Part shown: positions 1 to 5,568 of the stretch, piece by piece
How positions within the stretch are numbered: position 1 is the first letter of the stretch
How the letters are laid out: each line of letters begins with the position of its first letter
Origin: an uncultured Alistipes sp.
GTDB taxonomy: Bacteria > Bacteroidota > Bacteroidia > Bacteroidales > Rikenellaceae
Direction of reading: 5' to 3'
DNA: 6,821 bases
Assembly (NCBI GenBank): GCA_900770585.1
Contig: CAAGKW010000206.1
Location: 1 to 6,821 of the forward strand
Made by a program: the position numbers and the translations under genes
The notes under the pieces: model-generated
What the model saw: only the letters and a program-made list of their open reading frames with translations
Databases searched by the model: none
Told to the model about the DNA's origin: nothing

Positions 1-11
1 AAAATCCTCGT

Positions 12-815
12 ATGACCCCGCGCGACTACATATCTGTCAATGGAGCGCTGACCACCCCCACGATCGACTCATTCGACCGTCTGCGGGCAGGTTACGTGCG
101 TCAGGATATGCGTGTTCGCGACCATCGACCGCTGCACATCGCCGCACACATCTCGTTGCTTTGTCGCGCGTTCGAGCGTGTCTATAGTCGCCGTGTGGTT
201 CTTTCGCCCGCAATGGTGGCTGCGTGGTGCGCCGATCTGCTTACCCAAAATCGCTATCCGTCAAGTGGTTCGTGCCGCGTTACGGCACTTCTTGTGCCCG
301 CTGAGCGAGGTGCCGATCTGGTGCTTATCGGAGGCGAAATACTGCTCGACGAGGGCTACTCGGTGCGTCCCGTACGCCCGTCGGCCTCGGTCGATTGTTA
401 TGAGTTGGGATTTGGCGAGCTGCCCACCTCGGCCGCTTTCGAGGCCGCTGAGGCAGCTCTGCTCCGCGCCCGAAACCGCAACCTCGCACAAGGCACACAC
501 GTCGTGTTACGCGCTGATGATGAAGGCGTTATACTCTCGGCAGGCACTGCACCGCTGTTTGCAGTCGAGGGTCGCACGATCGTCACCACCCCACTCGCCT
601 ACGGTGCTCCCGACACCATCGAGCGCCAACTCACAATTGACGCCATAGCCCGCACGGAAATCGCTCTGCGTGAAGACGTTGTGGCAGCCGACGCGCTTGA
701 TCGCTATGACGAGCTTTTCTTTGCCGACTATCGTGGTCTGACCTCGATCGAGCAGATCGGCTCGACCAACTATATGTCACTCGTGGTTGATCGTATTGTG
801 CGTTCAATGCGCTGA
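12..815 (+). CDS. Class IV aminotransferase-fold protein (PabC/BCAT-like), probable pseudoenzyme
   Basis: The 267 residues match the class IV PLP enzyme fold (branched-chain and D-amino acid aminotransferases, aminodeoxychorismate lyase PabC), and the length is close to PabC (about 269). Visible landmarks are YISVNG near residue 6, the RPLHIAAH helix at 39-46, the strand and turn HVVLRADDEG at 163-172, PLFAVEGRTIVTTP at 181-194, the loop APDTIERQL at 199-207 and DELFFADYRGLTSI at 233-246. Known active members use a lysine Schiff base, expected here around residues 138-143, and a glutamate that contacts the pyridine nitrogen. The protein has no lysine anywhere. Recalled without gaps against E. 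coli PabC, the glutamate position is Ser176 and the nearby Asn is Pro181. Ordinary PLP transamination or lyase chemistry is therefore unlikely; a structural, binding or altered role is possible. The frame is open to the window edge, so the start could lie upstream, but this ATG fits the fold. In related genomes such genes often follow pabB, which cannot be checked here. Confidence 0.8.
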   Translation: MTPRDYISVNGALTTPTIDSFDRLRAGYVRQDMRVRDHRPLHIAAHISLLCRAFERVYSRRVVLSPAMVAAWCADLLTQNRYPSSGSCRVTALLVPAERGADLVLIGGEILLDEGYSVRPVRPSASVDCYELGFGELPTSAAFEAAEAALLRARNRNLAQGTHVVLRADDEGVILSAGTAPLFAVEGRTIVTTPLAYGAPDTIERQLTIDAIARTEIALREDVVAADALDRYDELFFADYRGLTSIEQIGSTNYMSLVVDRIVRSMR

Positions 816-854
816 TTCTCAATATTCGAGAAACCAAATCCACTATCCCTCCCC

Positions 855-862
855 TATCTTTG
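855..862 (+). promoter_or_regulatory. Bacteroidota-type -7 promoter element
   Basis: TATCTTTG matches the Bacteroidota -7 consensus TAnnTTTG. It lies 27 bases before the ATG at 890, giving a predicted leader of about 20 bases that is A-rich and lacks a Shine-Dalgarno sequence, as is usual in this phylum. No convincing TTTG is seen about 19 bases upstream, so strength is uncertain. It suggests the coiled-coil gene can be transcribed separately from the gene before it. Confidence 0.5.
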
Positions 863-889
863 CGATCGAAATCAAACCGACCGCAAACA

Positions 890-1498
890 ATGAAAAAAGC
901 ACTCTTGATCTATGCCCTCACCGTTACCGCACTATTGGCAATGGTGAGCCACAACCGCCGTACGCTCCGCACCGAAAACCAGCGCCTTAGCCAAAACCTC
1001 GTCACGCTCTCGACCGATGTCGAAGTCTATCGCACACAGAGTGGCACACACGCTGCCGAAGTCCGCTCGTTACGCCTCAGGCAGAGCGAGTTAGAACAAA
1101 CCAACGAACAACTTACCGACCAAATCCGAGATCTGCGAATCCGACTCCGCCACATCAATTCGCTCGCCACCGCCTCAACCTCGACCGCCGTTGAGTTCCG
1201 CACGCAGATCCCCGACTCGGTACTGCGCCACCCCATTGCCGACACCCTTCGTCTGCCCCTTTACGCCGATCCGTGGAACTCGCTGCAAGCCACACTGATA
1301 GGCGACCGTATCGAGGGTCGTTTCACGTCGGTGGACACACTGCGACAGGTTGTCTATCGCGTTCCGCACCGCTTTCTGTTTATCCGTTACGGAACTAAGG
1401 AACTGCGGCAGGTGATCACCTCGTCAAACCCATCGACACGTCTTGTTTACTCGTCGCACATCACCATCGAGCGACGAGGTCGGAAGGGCGATTTTTAG
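890..1498 (+). CDS. Membrane-anchored coiled-coil protein of unknown function (DUF6549-like layout)
   Basis: This 202-residue protein starts MKKALLIY. A single hydrophobic segment at about 4-19 (ALLIYALTVTALLAMV) has two lysines before it and arginines after it, so it is probably an N-terminal membrane anchor. Residues about 22-96 are polar, rich in Leu, Glu, Gln and Arg with heptad-like spacing, and likely form a coiled coil. Residues about 105-195 look beta-rich and include the motif SSNPST and a strand VYSSHITIERR near the end. The layout (short anchor, coiled coil, small C-terminal domain ending in an S-NP-T strand) recalls the Bacteroidota family DUF6549 and, loosely, phage inner-membrane spanins. 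That link is from memory and not proven. ATG 890 is preferred over a TTG at 860 because it gives the signal-anchor start and follows the -7 element. The protein has about 26 Arg against 4 Lys. It lies 74 bases after the aminotransferase-like gene and is followed by the tRNA-Leu unit. No function is assigned. Confidence 0.75.
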   Translation: MKKALLIYALTVTALLAMVSHNRRTLRTENQRLSQNLVTLSTDVEVYRTQSGTHAAEVRSLRLRQSELEQTNEQLTDQIRDLRIRLRHINSLATASTSTAVEFRTQIPDSVLRHPIADTLRLPLYADPWNSLQATLIGDRIEGRFTSVDTLRQVVYRVPHRFLFIRYGTKELRQVITSSNPSTRLVYSSHITIERRGRKGDF

Positions 1499-1568
1499 GA
1501 TTTTTGACCCCGTTTTAGTGCCAAAAACGAATTAATTTGAGAAAAAAGTGAAGATTTTGGCGCGAAAT

Positions 1569-1599
1569 TTTGTGGAATTAGAAATTATGCCTATATTTG
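1569..1599 (+). promoter_or_regulatory. Promoter of tRNA-Leu, Bacteroidota consensus
   Basis: TTTG at 1569-1572 is followed after exactly 19 bases by TATATTTG at 1592-1599. This is the full Bacteroidota housekeeping consensus (TTTG-N19-TAnnTTTG). The predicted transcript start is near 1606, about 13 bases before the mature tRNA. It is the best promoter in the window and the main evidence for the phylum. Confidence 0.8.
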
Positions 1600-1618
1600 C
1601 ACGCTCAATTAGGAGTAC

Positions 1619-1703
1619 GCCCAGATGGCGGAATAGGTAGACGCGTTGGTCTCAAACACCAATGGAGAGATCCGTGCCGGTTCGATCCCGGCTCTGGGTA
1701 CCA
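1619..1703 (+). tRNA. tRNA-Leu (anticodon CAA)
   Basis: An 85-base type II tRNA that reads UUG codons. The acceptor stem pairs GCCCAGA (1619-1625) with TCTGGGT (1693-1699), the first pair being G-U. The D-arm region is TGGCGGAATAGGTAGACGC. The anticodon stem TTGGT (1646-1650) and ACCAA (1658-1662) encloses loop CTCAAAC with anticodon CAA at 1653-1655. A long variable arm with a GGA/TCC stem spans about 1663-1675. The T-arm is GCCGG-TTCGATC-CCGGC at 1676-1692. Discriminator A1700 is the normal leucine identity base, and CCA is encoded at 1701-1703. It is a single-gene unit with its own promoter and terminator. No repeat of its 3' end is present elsewhere in the window, so there is no sign of an element integrated here. 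Confidence 0.97.
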
Positions 1704-1736
1704 AAAGAGAAGTTCGATGAGGACTTCTCTTTTTTT
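1704..1736 (+). terminator. Intrinsic terminator of the tRNA-Leu unit
   Basis: The stem AGAGAAGT (1706-1713) pairs with ACTTCTCT (1723-1730). It extends inward by a T-G and a C-G pair to a 5-base loop GATGA, and outward by A-T pairs, and runs into a T tract at 1730-1736. The inner T-G pair is a wobble only in the + transcript, which agrees with + direction. It starts directly after the CCA end. Confidence 0.9.
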
Positions 1737-1777
1737 GTTGCTACATTAAATAACGATGTAAATGATTCTGGGCTTAG

Positions 1778-1791
1778 TGATTTATAAATCA
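1778..1791. repeat. 14-base perfect palindrome in the convergent intergenic region
   Basis: TGATTTATAAATCA reads the same on both strands. It lies between the two converging terminators, not at a promoter, so a regulatory role is not evident. AT-rich DNA makes such palindromes by chance fairly often. The rest of 1737-1817 holds no gene that I can see. Confidence 0.35.
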
Positions 1792-1808
1792 TAACCATTC
1801 CCCCACGC

Positions 1809-1846
1809 AAACAAAGAAGTCCCGCCAGCGGTGTGCCGGCGGGACT
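1809..1846 (-). terminator. Intrinsic terminator of the DUF456-M16 peptidase operon
   Basis: In the minus transcript, AGTCCCGCC (1846-1838) pairs with GGCGGGACT (1826-1818). The stem continues inward through a G-U, a G-C and a C-G pair to a 5-base loop ACACC. It is followed by the T-rich tail TTCTTTGTTT. The inner G-U pair becomes a C-A mismatch on the + strand, and no T run follows in that direction, so it acts mainly on the minus-strand operon. It lies 32 bases after the peptidase stop codon. Confidence 0.85.
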
Positions 1847-1878
1847 GCTATTATATATAATTATATGTATCCGCGCGA

Positions 1879-4779
1879 TTAGTAGCCGAAGATCTGCTCC
1901 TGCGAGAGGAAGGTGATCGGGCCGAGGGTGCGCAGGTAGTTCAGGTCGAGGTTCTTCGAATCACCCAAAATCAGGTAGTAATAGTTGCGATCCTTGACCC
2001 ACTGCTGCTGAACTGCCTTCACGTCGTCGAGGGTCATCGTCTGCACCTTCTCGAATACGTCGCGGGCACGGTCGTAATCAAGACCCATATCGCGAGTGCG
2101 GATATAGGCTGAGAGCACGCTCGACTTGGTGTAGCGCAGTGTGCGCACCTGATTGATATACGACTCCTTAGCCACATTGAATGCAGCCTCGCTCTCGGGC
2201 ATTGTGTTGATGATCTCGTCGAATGCCTCGATTGCCTGCTTCATCTTATCGTTCTGCGTAGCGATGTAAGCGGTGTAGGTGTAGCAGCCATCGGCATAGG
2301 TAGGCGTGCTCATATAGGCACGTGCCGAGTATGCCAGACCGCGTGCCTCACGCATCTCCTGGAATACGATACTGCTCATACCGCCACCGAAATACTCGTT
2401 GTAGAGGTCGAGGTCGGCATCGTTGGCAACGTCGAACTTCTCGCCACGATTCGAGTACTGGATGTAGTAGATCTGATTTGCGTCGTACTCAGCAATAAAG
2501 ACCTTATTCTCGGGCGTCGGAACATTAGCCAGACGCTTGATTTCGAGCGGCTGCAACTCCTCCGCAACATTGTGGTGCTCGTTCAACGACGCAAGCAGTT
2601 CGTCCTTAGTTGCGGGACCGTAATATACAACGGTGTGCTGCTTGGTGAACATCTCGCGCACCTTCGCGAGCAACTCCTCCGAGGTGAGCGCCATCACCTC
2701 CTCATTCGACAGGCGTGCCTTCATACCCTCCTCGCCATAGATCACATACGACTGCAATGCCGAGAAGTTGCGCGACTGGTTGAGTTTAGCGTTAGCGCGC
2801 GATTTGAGTTCGCTCTGCTTTACGTTTGCCAGGATCGTCTCGTCGGCAACTGCATTAGCCACCAGATCCTCAACGATATCCATCGCCTGAGTCATATTCT
2901 CGCCCAGACCCGAAACCGAAATATAGCAACGCGACGAACTTGCACGCAGGTTGAAGCTACAAGCCAGAGCATAGAGCTCCGACTGAATCTGCTCGGCGCT
3001 CTTAGCCAGCGTACCCAGATACTCGGCATAGTTGAATGCCAGACCCAATGCGGGGTCGTTCAACGTACCCAGATCGAACATATACTCCAACGAGAAATAG
3101 TCGGTGGTCGAGTTCTGCTTGTAGAGCACCTCGATACCCGACTGAGCCTCGAAACGGTCCATATCCTTCTCGAAATCGACAAAGCGCGGCTCGATGGGTT
3201 TAACCTCCGACGCTGCAACTGCCTTGAAGAAGTCGCTCTGAGCGTCGCGGTTGGTTACGATCGGGGTGATCTCGGGCTTAGCGATCTTCTGCTCGTTGGG
3301 ATCCTTACCCTGACGCTTGTAGATGATGGCGTAGTTCTGATCGCCCAACTTCTCGTTAGCGAAACGAACGATGTCCTCCTTGGTGATCTTCGACAGACGG
3401 TCGAACATCGCAACCTCGTCCTTCCACTCGACACCATTGATGAACGACTGAACGTAGGCGTCAGCACGACCATCGTTCGAGTCGAGGTACTGCATCATCT
3501 CCAACTTGTAGTTATTGACCGCTGCGGCGATCAACTTCTCGTCGAACTCGCCAGCACGCAACTTGGCAACCTCGCCGAGCAACAGATCACGCACCTCTTC
3601 GAGCGACTGACCCTGCTTGGGACGACCTGCCAGCTGCATATAGCCATAGTCAGCCGAGATCGAGGGGTAGCCGTATGCGCTGAGGGTCTTCTGCTGCTGG
3701 TTCAGATTGAGGTCGATCAGACCTGCCTGACCGTTGTAGAGGATACTACCCACGATGTTTGCCAGATCTGCGTCAGCCGAAGTAGCACCGCCCAGACGCC
3801 AGCCGATAGCCACGTTTGCTGCGTCAAGACCTACAACCTCCTTCACGATAGGCTCGGTGATGGGCTGCTCGGGTTCATACTCCAACACGGGGATCTCGGG
3901 GTTGGGCTGCATATCGCCAAAGTACTGATCAACAAGCGCAATCATCTGCTCGGGATCGAAATCACCCGACAGACAGATAGCCATATTGTTGGGCACGTAG
4001 TACTGATCGTGGTAGTTCTTCACGTTGGTGATCGAGGGGTTCTTCAAGTGCTCCTGAGTACCCAGCACGGTCTGCTTGCCGTAGGGGTGGTTGGGGAAGA
4101 GCGCTGCGTTCATCGCCTCGTAAACCTTGCGGTTGTCCTGCGTGAGCGACATATTCTTCTCCTCGTAGATGGTTTCGAGCTCGGTGTGGAAACCGCGAAT
4201 CACTACGTTCTTAAAGCGGTCAGCCTCGATTTTGAGCCAATTCTCAACCTGATTCGAGGGGATGTTCTCAACGTACACGGTCATATCGTAACCCGTGTAA
4301 GCGTTGGTGCCCTGCGCGCCGATCGATGCCATCAACTTGTCGTACTCGTTGGGAATAGCCAACTTCGACGCCTCGTAGCTGATCGAGTCGATACGCTTGT
4401 AGAGAGCCTTGCGCTCAGCCTCGTCCTCGGTTTTGCGATAGACCTCGAAGAGCTGCTCGATCTCATCGAGCATAGGCTTCTCGGCAGCGTAGTCCTGCGT
4501 ACCGAACGACTGCGTACCCTTGAACATCAGGTGCTCGAAGTAGTGAGCCAGACCGGTGGTCTCCGAGGGGTCGTTCTTACCACCCACGCGCACAGCGATG
4601 TAGGTCTGGATACGAGGCTCCTCGTCGCTAACCGACATATAAACTTTCAGACCGTTATCGAGCGTATAAATACGGGTCTGAGTCGGATCGCCCTTGACGC
4701 TCTCGTAAGCGTATTTCGATCCGCAAGCCGTGAGCAGCATAGCCGCTACGACCGTCATCAATGTTAAAATTCTCTTCAT
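1879..4779 (-). CDS. M16 family zinc metallopeptidase, two-repeat lipoprotein
   Basis: This 966-residue pitrilysin/insulinase-type (M16) peptidase probably cleaves peptides in the cell envelope. The N-terminus MKRILTLMTVVAAMLLTACG is a lipoprotein signal with lipobox L16-T17-A18-C19. The N-terminal catalytic domain carries the inverted zinc motif HYFEH (His79, Glu82, His83). The distal zinc ligand is probably Glu207 in the segment HTELETIYEE, with Glu200 seven residues before, as in pitrilysin. A helical, charged insert at about 96-150 (LDEIEQLFEVYRKTEDEAER, then AIPNEYDKL) widens the spacing; I recall it as usual for this Bacteroidota subfamily. The second domain begins around HPYGKQTVLG (231-240). 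The C-terminal half is the degenerate M16 repeat without HxxEH, but it keeps REARGLAY with Arg810 and Tyr817, seven apart like the substrate-binding Arg/Tyr of insulin-degrading enzyme. One chain therefore seems self-sufficient. It is the second gene of an operon, 26 bases after the DUF456 gene, with no separate promoter seen. The exact substrate is unknown. Confidence 0.95.
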   Translation of the reverse strand: MKRILTLMTVVAAMLLTACGSKYAYESVKGDPTQTRIYTLDNGLKVYMSVSDEEPRIQTYIAVRVGGKNDPSETTGLAHYFEHLMFKGTQSFGTQDYAAEKPMLDEIEQLFEVYRKTEDEAERKALYKRIDSISYEASKLAIPNEYDKLMASIGAQGTNAYTGYDMTVYVENIPSNQVENWLKIEADRFKNVVIRGFHTELETIYEEKNMSLTQDNRKVYEAMNAALFPNHPYGKQTVLGTQEHLKNPSITNVKNYHDQYYVPNNMAICLSGDFDPEQMIALVDQYFGDMQPNPEIPVLEYEPEQPITEPIVKEVVGLDAANVAIGWRLGGATSADADLANIVGSILYNGQAGLIDLNLNQQQKTLSAYGYPSISADYGYMQLAGRPKQGQSLEEVRDLLLGEVAKLRAGEFDEKLIAAAVNNYKLEMMQYLDSNDGRADAYVQSFINGVEWKDEVAMFDRLSKITKEDIVRFANEKLGDQNYAIIYKRQGKDPNEQKIAKPEITPIVTNRDAQSDFFKAVAASEVKPIEPRFVDFEKDMDRFEAQSGIEVLYKQNSTTDYFSLEYMFDLGTLNDPALGLAFNYAEYLGTLAKSAEQIQSELYALACSFNLRASSSRCYISVSGLGENMTQAMDIVEDLVANAVADETILANVKQSELKSRANAKLNQSRNFSALQSYVIYGEEGMKARLSNEEVMALTSEELLAKVREMFTKQHTVVYYGPATKDELLASLNEHHNVAEELQPLEIKRLANVPTPENKVFIAEYDANQIYYIQYSNRGEKFDVANDADLDLYNEYFGGGMSSIVFQEMREARGLAYSARAYMSTPTYADGCYTYTAYIATQNDKMKQAIEAFDEIINTMPESEAAFNVAKESYINQVRTLRYTKSSVLSAYIRTRDMGLDYDRARDVFEKVQTMTLDDVKAVQQQWVKDRNYYYLILGDSKNLDLNYLRTLGPITFLSQEQIFGY

Positions 4780-4805
4780 ATCGTTTGAAATCTGTTAGTT
4801 ACTTT

Positions 4806-5348
4806 TTATGCAAACCAGCCGACAATGGTGCTCCACCACGCGCCCAACGAGTCGCCCCAACCCATAAATATGCCACCCATATCGCCGATGATATAGACGA
4901 GCATAGCGATCGAGGCGATCATCTTGATACCCGTTCCGACGATGAACGAGAGGAAGGCGCCAAAGCCCACTCGGATTGCCTTAGCCGAGTCGTCACGATT
5001 GACCGTCATCTCTCCCACCACTGCGCCAACAAAGGGGCCGAGAATCAGACCCATCGGACCCATAAACAGACCCACGACCATACCGATCGTTGCGCCCGTT
5101 GCGCCGCTCTTCGAGCCACCAAAGCGACGCGACAGCCACGCCGGCAGCAGATAGTCGGCCACCGAAACCAAAATGGTCACAATCAGGAAGGTAACCAATA
5201 TCGGTTTCGAGAGAGTCGAATATTCGGTGCAGGCCATCAGCAGCATACCGACATAGCAGATCGGAGTTCCGGGCAGCACCGGCAAGATACAGCCTGCCAC
5301 ACCCACAACTGCGAGCAGCAGAGCCAAAATCGCCAAAAATGTATCCAT
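4806..5348 (-). CDS. DUF456 family integral membrane protein
   Basis: This 180-residue, very hydrophobic and glycine-rich protein has hydrophobic segments at about 3-23, 27-41, 49-68, 84-111 and 128-155. Family landmarks are GCILPVLPGTP at 19-29 and the glycine-zipper stretch GPMGLILGPFVGAVVGE at 97-113, which are typical of DUF456. The molecular function of the family is not known to me. ATG 5348 (MDTFLAIL) is chosen because the first hydrophobic segment starts there. A TTG start 36 bases upstream would add a poorly fitting polar extension. It is the first gene of an operon with the M16 peptidase (26-base gap). Its promoter lies about 80 bases upstream in the region shared with the divergent dipeptidyl peptidase gene. 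The pairing with an envelope peptidase suggests, as inference only, a role at the membrane alongside it. Confidence 0.9.
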   Translation of the reverse strand: MDTFLAILALLLAVVGVAGCILPVLPGTPICYVGMLLMACTEYSTLSKPILVTFLIVTILVSVADYLLPAWLSRRFGGSKSGATGATIGMVVGLFMGPMGLILGPFVGAVVGEMTVNRDDSAKAIRVGFGAFLSFIVGTGIKMIASIAMLVYIIGDMGGIFMGWGDSLGAWWSTIVGWFA

Positions 5349-5394
5349 ATCTTTACTAACTAATAAGACGCACCTTACGCCCAAAAGTTAAATG

Positions 5395-5405
5395 GCTCGG
5401 TGCGA
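5395..5405 (+). repeat. Direct repeat copy 1 in the divergent promoter region
   Basis: GCTCGGTGCGA occurs here and again at 5494-5504, 99 bases apart. This copy lies in the predicted leader of the DUF456-M16 operon, about 13-23 bases after its predicted transcript start. It could be an operator half of a shared regulator or RNA leader sequence, or be chance. Confidence 0.45.
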
Positions 5406-5424
5406 AAAATTCTCTTTTAATATA

Positions 5425-5432
5425 CAAAGGTA
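5425..5432 (-). promoter_or_regulatory. -7 promoter element of the DUF456-M16 operon
   Basis: On the minus strand this reads TACCTTTG, matching TAnnTTTG. The predicted start is near 5418, giving a leader of about 70 bases to ATG 5348. The expected -33 position (5455-5452) reads TGTG on the minus strand, a partial match to TTTG. Confidence 0.6.
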
Positions 5433-5493
5433 TGAAAAATGTTCGGAAAGACACACATCGTTACGCACTAATTTTATCGTTTGGGGCAAAAGC

Positions 5494-5504
5494 GCTCGGT
5501 GCGA
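5494..5504 (+). repeat. Direct repeat copy 2, upstream of the dipeptidyl peptidase promoter
   Basis: This is the second copy of GCTCGGTGCGA. It ends 3 bases before the -33 element of the + promoter, roughly 41-51 bases before the predicted transcript start, where activators often bind. No protein partner can be named. Confidence 0.45.
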
Positions 5505-5507
5505 GGT

Positions 5508-5538
5508 GTTGATTTTTCGGTTTTTATGCGTATATTTG
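5508..5538 (+). promoter_or_regulatory. Promoter of the dipeptidyl peptidase III gene
   Basis: GTTG at 5508-5511 (three of four bases of TTTG) is followed after 19 bases by a perfect -7 element TATATTTG at 5531-5538. The predicted start is near 5545. That gives a short A-rich leader of about 24 bases, without a Shine-Dalgarno sequence, to ATG 5569. Confidence 0.75.
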
Positions 5539-5568
5539 CGACAAATTAACACAAAAATCCGAACTAAG

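Noticed and set aside
112..648. A 178-codon open frame in another frame inside the aminotransferase-like gene
   Set aside because: Its composition is rich in Cys, Arg, Ser and Pro, typical of an out-of-frame reading, and it has no domain.
1511..1561. Possible terminator after the coiled-coil gene (CGTTTT with AAAACG, or GCCAAAA with TTTTGGC)
   Set aside because: The stems are short and AT-rich, one has a 28-base loop, and no T tract follows either. They may be chance pairs in AT-rich spacer DNA.
1619..1740. tRNA-Leu as an attachment site for an integrated element
   Set aside because: No duplicate of the tRNA 3' end and no integrase gene are visible in the window. The tRNA is followed directly by its terminator.
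2572..4767. A 731-codon open frame on the + strand, opposite the M16 peptidase gene
   Set aside because: The translation is a low-complexity mix of Leu, Val, Arg and His with no recognisable domain. The minus strand encodes a clear full-length M16 peptidase. Strong codon bias leaves the opposite frame free of stops.
4761..5363. A 200-codon open frame on the + strand
   Set aside because: It is rich in His, Arg, Gln and Thr without a domain, and lies opposite the well-supported DUF456 gene.
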